The notes under the pieces were generated by a model. That model was not told the origin of the DNA. It did no database searches and saw nothing but the letters and a program-made list of their open reading frames with translations. 64,000 nt of DNA, taken from contig CAUGRT010000007.1 in the NCBI GenBank assembly GCA_959602045.1, positions 7,472-71,471 on the forward strand. Direction: 5' to 3'. Position 1 is the stretch's first letter. Each line of letters begins with the position of its first letter. The stretch is from an uncultured Clostridia bacterium. Its GTDB lineage: Bacteria > Bacillota > Clostridia > UBA1381. Of this stretch, positions 1-9,946 are shown one piece after another. Position numbers and translations under genes: made by a program.

Positions 1-1165
1 GAGTCTGACCGATACTCAATTCCAGTGTGTTATATAAACCGGTACTTAAATGCAGACCGGAAATGCGCATCCATTGATCATTGGTTGCACTTGTCGCCTG
101 AAAAACGCCATTCTGAATCAAATATCCGCTTTGATTCGTCACCCAATCGCCAATCGTGTCATCTTCAAAATCCCAGGTATAGTCCGGTTTCCAGAGCGCA
201 AAAATTGTAATATCAGCAGTTAATGCAAAATCCGCCAGCGGTACATCCGCATCTGCCGTTTTGCCCCATCCGACAAATTGATACCCAACACGCTCCGGCT
301 GTTTTAAGTCCGAAAGAAAGCTTCCTGCTTTTTTCTGTCCTCCGGCTAACCCGGAAACCTCCCCGATCGGGGCATTGGCTTCTAACGTAACTTGAACATG
401 CTCGTTCTTTGACCATACCGCATATAGCGTTGTATTCTCCGTGACCGCGCTAATACTCTTAATTACGTTATTTCCGTCTGATGTGGTGGACCAGCCGCAA
501 AAATAATAACCGTTTCGAGTGGCTTTATAGCTTGTCAGCAGAAATTCCGACCCAAATCCAACCGTTTGCTTTTCCGGAAGTACAACCGATGCATCACCGG
601 ACGCGTCCGCAAAAGAAACCTCCGCTTCTGACTGCGTTAAAAATGACAGCCAATCCATTGATACATCCAAACCGGTTACGCCATTTCCGATTCCGATCGC
701 AATTCGGCTGATATAACCGTCATTATACAAGTCATACTGATAGAACGGAAAATAATAAGTTACCCACTTTCCGTTATCCGCAGCCGTCGCGGTGATATTG
801 TGCTTTACTTCACTGCTATATAAACCGTTTGTTATAACCGTCCCATTATCATCTTTCATCTCCACATACGCATAGGTATTCGGCACATGAGAGTTGACAC
901 TGTTCGTGTAACGTACCCGAAGTGCCAAAACCGGATAATCCTTGCCGTAAATCTTTTTAGCCGGCGGCGAGTATAGGATAATATTATTGCCTGCATTCGT
1001 TTTTCCGTTCCATGCGCCGTTCTCAAAGCTTATATCCGAAAGATTCGTGATCCAACCCCCGGAATTTTGATTGAAATCAAAATTGATTTCCTCCGCTGCA
1101 TATGCCGAAAAAGACATCAGAAACAGAAACAATGCCACAATAAAACAAGAAGAATATTTTTTCAT
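1..1165 (-). CDS. Secreted InlB-type repeat protein, C-terminus beyond window
   Basis: An open frame runs from an ATG at 1163-1165 to the left edge without a stop, giving 388 codons with the C-terminus missing. A GGAGA ribosome site lies 6 bp upstream. The protein begins with a signal peptide (MKKYSSCFIVALFLFLM, cleavage near AYA-AEE at ~24). Residues ~27-180 look like a beta-sandwich carbohydrate-binding module. Two Flg_new/InlB B-repeats follow (~182-252 and ~255-326), each with a GY.F.GW core and ending in LYAVW or IFALW. Another sandwich module opens at WDFEDDTIGDW (~331). The likely role is surface display and binding. It is the last visible gene of the minus-strand polysaccharide locus, but a terminator separates it from the gene before, so it may have its own promoter. 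Confidence 0.85.
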   Translation of the reverse strand, partial: MKKYSSCFIVALFLFLMSFSAYAAEEINFDFNQNSGGWITNLSDISFENGAWNGKTNAGNNIILYSPPAKKIYGKDYPVLALRVRYTNSVNSHVPNTYAYVEMKDDNGTVITNGLYSSEVKHNITATAADNGKWVTYYFPFYQYDLYNDGYISRIAIGIGNGVTGLDVSMDWLSFLTQSEAEVSFADASGDASVVLPEKQTVGFGSEFLLTSYKATRNGYYFCGWSTTSDGNNVIKSISAVTENTTLYAVWSKNEHVQVTLEANAPIGEVSGLAGGQKKAGSFLSDLKQPERVGYQFVGWGKTADADVPLADFALTADITIFALWKPDYTWDFEDDTIGDWVTNQSGYLIQNGVFQATSATNDQWMRISGLHLSTGLYNTLELSIGQT

Positions 1166-1189
1166 ACTGTTTCTCCATTCTATTTTTTA

Positions 1190-1226
1190 GAAAAATACAC
1201 CCGGGAATAGGATTTGCTATTCCCGG
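1190..1226 (-). terminator. Rho-independent terminator
   Basis: A perfect 10-bp inverted repeat (1201-1210 with 1217-1226, CCGGGAATAG) has a 6-nt loop and is followed on the minus strand by a short T-run at ~1192-1196. It lies just after the stop of the CBM protein gene at 1245 and before the InlB-repeat gene. Confidence 0.8.
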
Positions 1227-1244
1227 CTGCTGTGTTATTCAATA

Positions 1245-3056
1245 TTATTCAGCCGGTACTGCATCGGCTATCGTTGCAAGACTGCTGCTTTCCCACAAGA
1301 AACCTTTTACCTGCTTAACCGCAGCGGCTGTGGTTTCGCTTATGACCATTTCCGCAGTGCCCTGAATCGGCTGATCTGCCGCAATCGTCGTCAAACCTGC
1401 CTGCAAAAGTACTCCGGACTGATCGTATGCTGCAACCAATACCCAAACAGAATCGCTGGATGTGGTATCACTCAGATTAACCGCATACTTTACGGTATCC
1501 CCTGCCTGAATGTCTGCAACCTTTAACGGATTTGTTCCGTTTAAGAGCTGATAAGCTGTGTTGATCTGCTCATACTCCAGAACCATCTTATCCAGGTAAA
1601 CCGTTGCCGGTGCAGAGGATAAATTCTGGAACTGGATTCCGTAAATGCTTGTCGTGTCCTCAGAAATCGTAAAGGTCACATACTGCCAACCGGTGAAATC
1701 TGTAGCAACAGCGTCGGTATAGCAATATTTCTGACTGCCGTTCGACTTCCATGTGTTCAGTCTTAATGATGTATTACTGTCCCCGTTGCCGTATACCCAA
1801 AGACCAATGCTCTTTACTTTGCTGTTTTCTTTTTGCGGAAGTACTAAACCCCCGTTTGAATAATTTTTGTTTGCAATTTCTGTTTTTGCAAATTCCATTC
1901 CAGCAGGAATAACCAATTTTCCCGAACCGATTCCCTCTTTTACATAAGTACCGTCATCATTAAGGTTTAAATATTGGGCGTTTGTGGCTACTCCGTACCA
2001 TGTAGAAGTGCTTTCAAATGCATCCAGAATCGTTTCATCATCCTTTTGATAATCAACCGTCAAAGCGTCCATGTAAAATTCACCCGGAGTATTGAACTGT
2101 ACGATAAACTGTCTGAATGCTTTCGCGGTTACTTCCCAATTGTAGGTTGTATTGAAGTTCCAGCGTACATAATGCCAGCCTTCGCCCGATATCCGCTGCT
2201 TTCTGCTATTATATGCAAACGTTACATCCGTGTCGCCTTTAATATAAACCCAGAATCCAAAGGATTTCGGTGTATAACCCTCAAATGCCGGAATTGCTTT
2301 ACCGTAAACATTCGCTAACCGCAAAAACTTTGATACTAAGAAATAGGATTCGCCACTCACACTGGTACTGCTGACCTTCAAGGAACCCTCTCCATCCTTT
2401 ACATAAGCCTTATCCGTATTCTGGCTGAGTGTGAAGCTTGACGCATTCCAGTCATCCGTATAATTTTCAAAGGAATCCACCGGATCATTAACGCTCTGAT
2501 AATTCAACTCCATGTCATCAATATAGATTGCAGCGTCTACCTCCGCTTTATCCCAAAGGAACATATCCAGAGTATTGCAAGAGGTAATATCAAAGGTCAG
2601 CTCCTGCCATCCCTGTTCCAGTGTTTTTGCCTCCCAATTGCCATACGCTCCGTTGACCTCAACGCCATCTGCTGTTCTTCCGTAGGATGCTATCGTTGAG
2701 CCTTCCGCATCCTCTGTAGCATAAACATGCATTTTTACGCTTTTGATGACTTCGTTCTCTCTTTTGGGAACTCCGTTATCCCTAATACGAAGATTTGCCG
2801 TTCCGCTGTCGGTCTTAGTAATCTGAACCGATCCATTACCATCGCTGCTGTACATCGGACCATCATAGAAAGCCGCTTTCCAGTTATTGTTGTCCGAATC
2901 TGCCTGATAAAAGTTACTGATGTCTTGCTCGGAACTGATCGGCTTCCATGAAATCCAGTCACCTGTTCCGGATGCCATAGCCGGTACATACGCAGCAAAG
3001 GTAGCAGCCGTAACCGCAGCCGCAATCAGTCCATTTGTTAATTTGGATACTTTCAT
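1245..3056 (-). CDS. Secreted multi-module carbohydrate-binding protein
   Basis: Start chosen at the ATG 3054-3056 because AAGGAG lies 9 nt upstream; an ATG ten codons earlier has no such site. The product has 603 residues with a signal peptide ending near AMA-SG. It holds three related sandwich modules (~30-190, ~195-350, ~355-510), each with the pattern 'aromatic aa-x-VKDG.GSLKV ... FG/SIGLWVYG ... GW.YV ... YMDAL', which in this locus recurs at the N-termini of the glycoside hydrolases. The last ~90 residues are an Ig-like module with the signature AAYDQSG...VKGFLWES, also present in four other secreted proteins of the window. No catalytic module or cell-wall anchor is seen, so it is probably a glycan-binding accessory protein. 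The substrate is unknown. Confidence 0.85.
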   Translation of the reverse strand: MKVSKLTNGLIAAAVTAATFAAYVPAMASGTGDWISWKPISSEQDISNFYQADSDNNNWKAAFYDGPMYSSDGNGSVQITKTDSGTANLRIRDNGVPKRENEVIKSVKMHVYATEDAEGSTIASYGRTADGVEVNGAYGNWEAKTLEQGWQELTFDITSCNTLDMFLWDKAEVDAAIYIDDMELNYQSVNDPVDSFENYTDDWNASSFTLSQNTDKAYVKDGEGSLKVSSTSVSGESYFLVSKFLRLANVYGKAIPAFEGYTPKSFGFWVYIKGDTDVTFAYNSRKQRISGEGWHYVRWNFNTTYNWEVTAKAFRQFIVQFNTPGEFYMDALTVDYQKDDETILDAFESTSTWYGVATNAQYLNLNDDGTYVKEGIGSGKLVIPAGMEFAKTEIANKNYSNGGLVLPQKENSKVKSIGLWVYGNGDSNTSLRLNTWKSNGSQKYCYTDAVATDFTGWQYVTFTISEDTTSIYGIQFQNLSSAPATVYLDKMVLEYEQINTAYQLLNGTNPLKVADIQAGDTVKYAVNLSDTTSSDSVWVLVAAYDQSGVLLQAGLTTIAADQPIQGTAEMVISETTAAAVKQVKGFLWESSSLATIADAVPAE

Positions 3057-3152
3057 TTCTTTACTCTCCTTTTCCTTTTTTATCATTTATTTAGTTTTAA
3101 TAAATAAAACTCACTTTAAATCCATGCCGCTCCGAAAGCGACACTATTTCAG

Positions 3153-5666
3153 CTATTTATAAACCACAATATTCTTAACCAATGTATACCGCGTTTGTAT
3201 AAACACCATAGACGCTTCGTTCGGTGAGGAATCTGCGTCGATAATATCATCAATCGTTCCCACACTGACCTGATTCGTTGCCGTATCATAAACATAAACT
3301 GGCGCTTTGGTAAAGAGGTTGTTATAAATCAAATCCTCCGTTGTCGGATCAGCCGCAACGCCGATAATATCGCCCTCTTTATACTGCACCTTTCCGGCAA
3401 GTCTGCCCTTAGCATTAACGGCATTGGAATAAATCTTGGTTTCTCCTGCCTTATAAACCTCTGCAATTTTATCTACAACGCCTTTTACATCCGGGCTATA
3501 GAAGATAATATCTCCCTTTTCCAGATCGGCAAAGCCATCCTCCGTTTTGGAGGGAACCTCTACTTTTTTACCGCTTTTATAAACAGTAATCATGTCAATA
3601 ATACTGCCGTCCGCGTCCACGGATTTATACTTATCCGCAACTACCGCCAGCGGTTCAGAGTCCCCTACCGTTGCTTCTTGTCCGGCACTGCTCGGTATCA
3701 GCACAAAATCCGCAATACGGCTGTTATCTATCGAGAAAATCGATGTTTTTTGATCAATATCATTCATATCCTGAAGCGTACATACCGTATAATCATTCAA
3801 GGATGTGTAATTTTCCGGAATGTAGCAGAAGAATGTTGCAGAACCCGAACAGAAGATTCCGTTACGTTTTTCTTTCAGGAACGTATGAGATTCCGCAGAG
3901 TAATAATAATTTTCATCATTACTTAAGGTCGTAATCCTCGTTCCGGACGGTGTTTCAAGCTTTGTCACTTCTCCCTTATCGTTCAGCTCATACAACACCG
4001 GCACTACGCCGTACCAAGTATTGCTTCTGATTTGCTGAAGCTTTTCGCCCAACGCCTGACCGGTATAGCCTTTTCCGTCAATTGACACATTTTTCGCCAA
4101 TTTCAGCTTTAATGCCTCCTGTTCGCGATCTATCAGCTTCATGCCGTATTCATCGCTGAACTCGGTTTCCTCATATGCCGACACCAGTAAGCCGGTTCTT
4201 CCGTAAACCAGGGTATTGTCGCACCCGGCAACCCTGCCCCGAAAATCTATATACGCGCTGATCATCTTTCCTGCCTGTAAAGTCAAAAGCGGATTATTCT
4301 GTCTGTTTTTAAAGTAATCCGACAGCTTATATTCTTTCTCGGCAATCGTGACGCTCTCATCTGACATCTTTTCCACTCTGCCAACCGCTTTGTCGTTTGA
4401 TACAATGACTTCTGCTATATCGCCGTCCTTACTCTCCGCAATAGAAAGCACATTCCACTTCGTAATATCGGACGCCTCCATTGCATTTCCCGAAGCATCG
4501 GTTAAGGCCAGTATGCCGTACTTTGAGAGTTCTATCGTATCGCCCTCAATATAATCCTGAATCTTATCTCCGTCTGAAAAAACCTTTTTGACAATGACCG
4601 TCTTGTAAGAGTTAATAAACAGAATATTATATTTTCCGTCTCCGTCGTTATCCACCAGTCGCAGACTGCCGGATTCCGGCTTAAAATCCGCACGGGTGAG
4701 ATTATTGCAAAGCTTGTTATTATATACCACCGTAAGATCTTTCGGCAAAGTCAAGGTCTTTTCCCGATTAGCGTCTGTTGTGTAGATAATTTTATCAATC
4801 TGCGTTTGCTCCGAAACATCCTCGCAGTCAATCGTCAGCACCGAGGTCTTATCATCCGTTTCGATATACAGTAACTCATCGGTTCCGTTTTTGTCGTCCG
4901 CGCGGTAATAATACGACACATATTCTCCGATATGCTGTGCCGCATCGGTGTTTCCTACTGCAAACGCACGGTCTTGAATCCTTACAAAGCTGCTGTCCAC
5001 ATCCCCGGCATTGCCTAAATTCGTCCGATAATTTGCCGTAACAATGCCCTTATCATCATAAATGTCATGATAATAATTCAACAGGTTCCGATCTCCCTTA
5101 ACGAACTTTCCGTTTCCGTCCTGAATCATAACCTCCGCGTCCAGAGCGTTATAGAAAATCTCCGCCAGCTGTTCATATGATAACGCAGTATTCATATCTG
5201 CAATTTCCGCATGATTGAGAAGCTTCAGATCATTTGCCACACGCGTATAGCCGGCAGGATAACCGCCGTAATACTCAGCGGTTTCCGAATAGCCCAAAAT
5301 CCGATCTAACATCACGATCAGCTCCTGTGCCGTAATCGGATCATCCGGTCGGAATAAACCGCCGGCTCCCTTGATAATGCCCAGTCGGTAAGCGGTATTA
5401 ATGTTAGAAATATTCGCGCTCACATCCTCAAAAACACTTGTCTTATCCGTTCCGGACGGCAGATTTGCATCCATCAGCCGCAGCAGATAGGTAATCGCAC
5501 CGCTTCTGGTGGTAATGGTTGCTTTTGCCTGTGGATCAAATATGCCTAATGCAGTCAGAATATTGATTTCCCGCTCTGCATTGATAGTTTCCTCCGCAAA
5601 AACCGAAACAGTACCGGAAAGAATACAAGACAAGGTGAGTAACAGTACCATAAATTTTTTCAGCAT
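3153..5666 (-). CDS. Large surface protein with N-terminal SLH repeats
   Basis: ATG 5664-5666 is preferred: it directly starts the signal peptide (MLKKFMVLLLTLSC) and AAAGGA lies ~12 nt upstream. The 837-residue product has a signal peptide to ~25, then about three S-layer-homology repeats (~30-185, e.g. NILTALGIF, AYRLGIIKGAGGLFRPDDPITAQE). A long ectodomain of repeated beta-rich units follows (motifs such as VLSIAESKDGDIAEVIVS and VGRVEKMSDESVTIAEKEYKL). SLH repeats bind pyruvylated secondary wall polymer, so this protein is expected to be anchored in the envelope. The ectodomain is homologous along its length to the SLH protein at 51482-54616 in the second locus; its function is unknown. 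It sits between a glycoside hydrolase and a CBM protein in the same transcription direction. Confidence 0.88.
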   Translation of the reverse strand: MLKKFMVLLLTLSCILSGTVSVFAEETINAEREINILTALGIFDPQAKATITTRSGAITYLLRLMDANLPSGTDKTSVFEDVSANISNINTAYRLGIIKGAGGLFRPDDPITAQELIVMLDRILGYSETAEYYGGYPAGYTRVANDLKLLNHAEIADMNTALSYEQLAEIFYNALDAEVMIQDGNGKFVKGDRNLLNYYHDIYDDKGIVTANYRTNLGNAGDVDSSFVRIQDRAFAVGNTDAAQHIGEYVSYYYRADDKNGTDELLYIETDDKTSVLTIDCEDVSEQTQIDKIIYTTDANREKTLTLPKDLTVVYNNKLCNNLTRADFKPESGSLRLVDNDGDGKYNILFINSYKTVIVKKVFSDGDKIQDYIEGDTIELSKYGILALTDASGNAMEASDITKWNVLSIAESKDGDIAEVIVSNDKAVGRVEKMSDESVTIAEKEYKLSDYFKNRQNNPLLTLQAGKMISAYIDFRGRVAGCDNTLVYGRTGLLVSAYEETEFSDEYGMKLIDREQEALKLKLAKNVSIDGKGYTGQALGEKLQQIRSNTWYGVVPVLYELNDKGEVTKLETPSGTRITTLSNDENYYYSAESHTFLKEKRNGIFCSGSATFFCYIPENYTSLNDYTVCTLQDMNDIDQKTSIFSIDNSRIADFVLIPSSAGQEATVGDSEPLAVVADKYKSVDADGSIIDMITVYKSGKKVEVPSKTEDGFADLEKGDIIFYSPDVKGVVDKIAEVYKAGETKIYSNAVNAKGRLAGKVQYKEGDIIGVAADPTTEDLIYNNLFTKAPVYVYDTATNQVSVGTIDDIIDADSSPNEASMVFIQTRYTLVKNIVVYK

Positions 5667-5686
5667 TTTTATAACCATTCCTTTCC

Positions 5687-5700
5687 GTGCTGTAAGGCAC
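5687..5700 (-). promoter_or_regulatory. Leader hairpin before the SLH gene ribosome site
   Basis: GTGC (5697-5700 read on the minus strand) pairs with GCAC (5687-5690) immediately before the GGAAAGGA ribosome site of the SLH gene. The context TTTTGTGCCTTACA is shared with the leader of the esterase remnant at 46785 and, more loosely, with three other leaders in the two polysaccharide loci. Confidence 0.4.
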
Positions 5701-5788
5701 AAAATTTAAGTCTGAAAGAAAATCGCTCAGAGTGCTGCTTTGCAGCGAGTGGTGCTGTACGACGGTACTTCTCACTGCGGTTCGGTCA

Positions 5789-5831
5789 CTGAATGGCTCT
5801 AACAATTCACTGAATTGTCAGAGCCATTCAG
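5789..5831. repeat. 43-nt near-perfect palindrome between genes
   Basis: The sequence is symmetric around C5810: outer arms of 12 bases (5789-5800 with 5820-5831, core GAATGGCTCT) and inner arms of 8 (ACAATTCA with TGAATTGT) are broken by a single A/C mismatch. No T-run follows on either strand, so it is not a standard terminator. It occupies the 182-bp gap between the hydrolase and the SLH gene; nothing else is recognised there. Confidence 0.75.
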
Positions 5832-5884
5832 CCGCTTCGCTACCCCGAGCAAAAAGTTGTGCTATGGGCGATTTTATTCAGACT

Positions 5885-8713
5885 TTATTCCTCCTTTGTC
5901 TGATAGTATTCTTTCAGCTTGTTTGCCGTATCTTCATCAATTTCCAATTCCGAATTACTGATGACAATCAACCCATCGAGCCAATAAATATGCTTGCCCA
6001 GAGCCTCTGCCAAAAATCTTGCCGGTACATAGCTGATGTCGTTTAATACAAAGGTTTGTGCACCCTCCGCAGTATCGCTCAAATCCTTTTTATTCCCTCT
6101 GACTATTCCGAAATCACTGTTAGTTTGCAGCAAAACCGCCGAGGACGCGATCTTTTCCCAAAGCTGCTTTTCCTGAACCGTTCCGGGAGTATCGGCATTA
6201 TAGACATCATACGTTTCATCCGAATTGATTCTGATAACCATCGGATAATCGCGTGCAATCATATCCTTAAAAATCGTCTTATCGCCATCTTTTTCAAAAT
6301 TCAATGCCTGAACCGTTCCCGTAATCATATCAATACATACCGCATTTTTGACGTCTATGCCGCTGATGGTAATGTCAGTTGCCCGACCGGTGTTTGCACT
6401 GCGCATTTTCGCCATAACCCAATATGGGATCTGATAAGTATCCCCGTTTTTAAAGCATTCATAAATCATATTATCGGGCTGTGAAAATTCCGCCTGCATT
6501 TCCTCTGCAATCTGATATCCGTTATTCATCACATTGGCAACGTTTCTTAATGCATACCAGGAATCTAACCGCTCTCCAGCGGCGCTCATCAAGCCCCATT
6601 CAATATCGTTTGTCTTGATAAAATCAAGCGTCCACCAACAAGTCGGGCCTACATTGAGCATCTGATGATAAATATACTCACGCGCCAGATATTTTGCCTG
6701 AACCAATTCGGTTACGCAATAGGGATTTGCGCCGCGGTTGATAGAGGTTTCGGTACACCAGATTTCACAATTCGGATTATACTGCTGAATCAGCTTTCTG
6801 TAATTGTCGATTTCATCACGATAATCCTTATATTTATGATCCTTCGGGAAATATCGTGTTCCGTTATGGATAAACGTTCCGTTGGCTTCAATCATGTTAT
6901 CCGGGCCGTAGGTTTCCTTATAAACGTGGATTCCCATAATATCAATCTTCCCGGCAAGACCGTTCTCCATGATATTCTTTGTCCAGTCAAAGTCAATCAA
7001 CGCCGTTTCGATTTCGATTTTGCAGCCCGGATCCAGCTGACGAATCCGATCCGCAACCTTTCCGACTACAATCGCATAGGCTGTCTCTCTGCTTTTTGAA
7101 CCTCCGGGATCTCCATGGAAATTCTCTTCATTTGAGATTTGCCATACATCCACATAGTCCTTTAATGCCGTAACATACGGTTCAACCTGCTTTGCAAATT
7201 CATCTCCGAGAGCCTTTGCGTCCTCCTCTGAAATATTGCCGATTCCATGCAGGAAACGATAGGTAATATTTACGCCGTTCTCACTCAGATGGCGCATATT
7301 TTCCTTTTCAATCTCACTGACGTTTCCGTTTCCCCAAAATTCCAGATTGATAATATTAATCCATTTCGCACCGGAATCGAATATATTCGAAAAATACTGA
7401 TCATAGTCCAGAACCTGATTGGAGGATAAGGGATTTCCGCCCTCCGCAGTGGTTCCGTGCGTATAAAGCGCCACATTTTCGCCGCTTTCGTTATACGCCT
7501 CAATTTCACGGATTTGCAGATAATAGGTTGATTTATTGCCATCATGCGTCAGCCGCGTTGCGTTCAATTTCAGGTATTTGCATGTAACCGGATCAAACTC
7601 ATAGGTCACGGGCGCATTGTCCGGATCTTCATATTTAAAGTTTTTCTCCTCTGCAACCGTTGTCCAGTTTTCACCGTCCACACTGACCTCAAGCGTGTAG
7701 GCAGTCGGATAGCACCATGATCTTTTTCTCGGCAAAATATTGATTTTGTTAATCGTTTCATTTTCCGGGAAAGTCAGCATAACCCATTCCGTTGCACTGG
7801 AAGAAGCATGCATTCCGGAGGAATAAACCGTATTGGTCTGATCCGCCAATGTCTCGCCGTCGTTGAGCCAGCCTGCTGCCCACGCTACGCCGCGCGTTCC
7901 CGGTGCAATCGTTCGCACTGTTCCGTTATCTCCCGTTGCTACACCGCTGATATTATCCGGAAGATCCTTTGATTCCTTATATTTCAGCATTTGCAGCGGA
8001 TTTTCGTTGCCGATCTGCGCGGTTTGCGGACTTGTTCTTTTCACCGCCGGAACCGTTACCTCCTGCAAGGTTGCCGCACCCTCTCCGGATGAACCGCTTT
8101 CATCTCCGCCGAACATTCCGGCAATCTCGCTGCCGGCTCCCTCGGTGGCATAATAGCTGTTCTCACTAAAGGTTAAATCGTCAAAATACAACTCTCCGGT
8201 ATTTCCATACTCTGAGCTGCTCTTTTTTACAAGAAATTCATAAACCCGAATATCGGGCGTAATGTTATCGCCCAGCTTGTATTCAATATACCGCCAACCC
8301 TCAAAGTTGACAGCCGTAAAACCAAAGCGGACATTTGCGCCGTCCCCGGTGCGCAGATCCACGCCAACCGAGGCTTCTTTACCGTCCCCGTAAACCCAGA
8401 AACCCATGTATTTATACTTCGAGGAATTTTTCACAAGCATTCCGCCCTTAGACCATTCCTTTGAGATAATACCGATTTCAAAAGTGTCTTTATTATAGCT
8501 ATACTTTAAAGAACGTGCCCCGGAATGTGCATACTGCGAAGACAATGACAAAACCGCGCTATCCGTATTCTGTATCCACCAATTGCCGCTGCTGTCTTTA
8601 AATTCAAAATCATCAACCACATACGCCTTAAATTTTTCTTCTGCATGAATGACCGTATTGGGAATGACCATAATCATGATCATAAAATAGGCTATTATTC
8701 TTTTTATCGTCAT
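5885..8713 (-). CDS. Secreted clan GH-A-like glycoside hydrolase
   Basis: Start ATG 8711-8713 has GGAGGT 5 nt upstream. The protein has 942 residues and a signal peptide to ~24. Domains in order: CBM-like sandwich (~28-182); F5/8 type C (discoidin) module (~265-410, ending YYLQIREIEAY); TIM-barrel catalytic domain (~425-720) with WQISNEENFHG (acid/base candidate E529 after N528) and EIWCTETS (nucleophile candidate E655), spacing typical of clan GH-A; a beta domain; and a C-terminal copper-amine-oxidase-N 'stalk' domain (~875-925, VPARFLAEALGK). The exact GH family (39-, 5- or 30-like) cannot be fixed by eye. It is paralogous to the catalytic part of the 1201-residue protein at 18785 and probably cleaves a polysaccharide outside the cell to feed the adjacent transporter. 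Confidence 0.85.
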   Translation of the reverse strand: MTIKRIIAYFMIMIMVIPNTVIHAEEKFKAYVVDDFEFKDSSGNWWIQNTDSAVLSLSSQYAHSGARSLKYSYNKDTFEIGIISKEWSKGGMLVKNSSKYKYMGFWVYGDGKEASVGVDLRTGDGANVRFGFTAVNFEGWRYIEYKLGDNITPDIRVYEFLVKKSSSEYGNTGELYFDDLTFSENSYYATEGAGSEIAGMFGGDESGSSGEGAATLQEVTVPAVKRTSPQTAQIGNENPLQMLKYKESKDLPDNISGVATGDNGTVRTIAPGTRGVAWAAGWLNDGETLADQTNTVYSSGMHASSSATEWVMLTFPENETINKINILPRKRSWCYPTAYTLEVSVDGENWTTVAEEKNFKYEDPDNAPVTYEFDPVTCKYLKLNATRLTHDGNKSTYYLQIREIEAYNESGENVALYTHGTTAEGGNPLSSNQVLDYDQYFSNIFDSGAKWINIINLEFWGNGNVSEIEKENMRHLSENGVNITYRFLHGIGNISEEDAKALGDEFAKQVEPYVTALKDYVDVWQISNEENFHGDPGGSKSRETAYAIVVGKVADRIRQLDPGCKIEIETALIDFDWTKNIMENGLAGKIDIMGIHVYKETYGPDNMIEANGTFIHNGTRYFPKDHKYKDYRDEIDNYRKLIQQYNPNCEIWCTETSINRGANPYCVTELVQAKYLAREYIYHQMLNVGPTCWWTLDFIKTNDIEWGLMSAAGERLDSWYALRNVANVMNNGYQIAEEMQAEFSQPDNMIYECFKNGDTYQIPYWVMAKMRSANTGRATDITISGIDVKNAVCIDMITGTVQALNFEKDGDKTIFKDMIARDYPMVIRINSDETYDVYNADTPGTVQEKQLWEKIASSAVLLQTNSDFGIVRGNKKDLSDTAEGAQTFVLNDISYVPARFLAEALGKHIYWLDGLIVISNSELEIDEDTANKLKEYYQTKEE

Positions 8714-8746
8714 ATTAAACCTCCATTCTGCCGTAAACGCAATTTT

Positions 8747-9946
8747 TTAAGCGTTATCGCCCATATGAATATGCTCGATTATTCCCCTGGTATCCAACGA
8801 ATCAATCAAAAAGATTTCGGCACGCTTGACGGTCGCAGACGGCGTCATTGTCAGATCAACCGTATTTTTTTGATCGGATAACACAAGCTTTTTGCAGTCA
8901 ACGCCAATCATATAACCGTTTTCATCATATAGACTGCAAAACATATAGGCTTCTGTTTCTTGTTCCCCCGCACGAAAGCTTTGCACCGAAACCGACATTT
9001 CCAAAGTCCCCGGCTCCGCCCCGACCGCGCTCTCTATCGCCGATCCATTATTGATAATTGCGATCGTCTGCATATCAAAATCCACCGTACGGAAGCTGAT
9101 CGCCAATTCGTCAATCACCTGCCCGAAAACATCGGTAATTCCGCTCAGCGTCACCCGATATTGAGTCGTTGCCTGCAAATCCTCATCAAATATCAGCTTG
9201 TAGCTTTTACTACTGATTTTCTCTATCTTAAATGCGGTTGCAGGTTCAACGGCTGCCTGAAACAGATTGGATTCATCAATCGGATTGGTAAAAGTGTAAA
9301 CCAATTCCGCATCCAGATGAACACGTGCCGCGCCGTCTGCTACGCTGCATTCTGCCTTAAAATCCTGACGAGCGCTCGGATCGTAAGAATACCGTACACT
9401 GACCGCGTCAATATAAAGATACTTATCCTCCGGATTTTCCTTTTTTTCGACGCGCTTTACTACAATGCTATACAAGAAATTTGTTGTACTGTCCACATTA
9501 AATTCTATGTATTTCCAATCGGAAAAGTTTAACAGCGTCTTTGCACTCTCCACCATACTCGACGTATTCTGATTCTTTGTAAAAATACTGAGCTGAACAT
9601 TATCGTCATTGCAGCCGTACACCCACATACCGATTTTGGATACAATCATCCCCTCATCAATATCCGGCAGCTGTAAACCGCCGTTTTTCCAGTTATTGTT
9701 GATGATATTGATTTCTGTTCCACGATTGCTTTTCGGGTACTTGACCTGTAAAGAAGTATCTCCGTCCTTTACATATTGCAAATCCGTATTGACCGCAATA
9801 TTGGCGGTTCCGCCGGCTGTCCACTGTGCAAAGCTTTCCTCCGTAAAGGTTTCTACAATCTCAGAGCTTTCAGCGGCTCCTGCGGACGCACATACCATAA
9901 GGGACAGAATCATCATACTGCATAATGCAAAAAATCTCTTAATCAT
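8747..9946 (-). CDS. Secreted CBM/Ig-like protein coupled to the SLH gene
   Basis: The second ATG (9944-9946) is chosen: GGAGG lies 9 nt upstream, while the first ATG is only 3 nt away. The start overlaps the stop of the preceding SLH gene by 8 bp, which favours translational coupling. The 399-residue product has a signal peptide to ~25, an N-terminal CBM-like sandwich (~30-190, GMWVYGCNDDNVQLS), a Big_5/SbsA-type Ig domain (~200-285, LIFDEDLQATTQYRVTLSG), and the shared C-terminal Ig-like module (SLYDENGYMIGVDCKKL). The second locus has a counterpart (54660-55904) at the same place after an SLH gene. Likely a surface glycan-binding partner of the SLH protein. Confidence 0.85.
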   Translation of the reverse strand: MIKRFFALCSMMILSLMVCASAGAAESSEIVETFTEESFAQWTAGGTANIAVNTDLQYVKDGDTSLQVKYPKSNRGTEINIINNNWKNGGLQLPDIDEGMIVSKIGMWVYGCNDDNVQLSIFTKNQNTSSMVESAKTLLNFSDWKYIEFNVDSTTNFLYSIVVKRVEKKENPEDKYLYIDAVSVRYSYDPSARQDFKAECSVADGAARVHLDAELVYTFTNPIDESNLFQAAVEPATAFKIEKISSKSYKLIFDEDLQATTQYRVTLSGITDVFGQVIDELAISFRTVDFDMQTIAIINNGSAIESAVGAEPGTLEMSVSVQSFRAGEQETEAYMFCSLYDENGYMIGVDCKKLVLSDQKNTVDLTMTPSATVKRAEIFLIDSLDTRGIIEHIHMGDNA

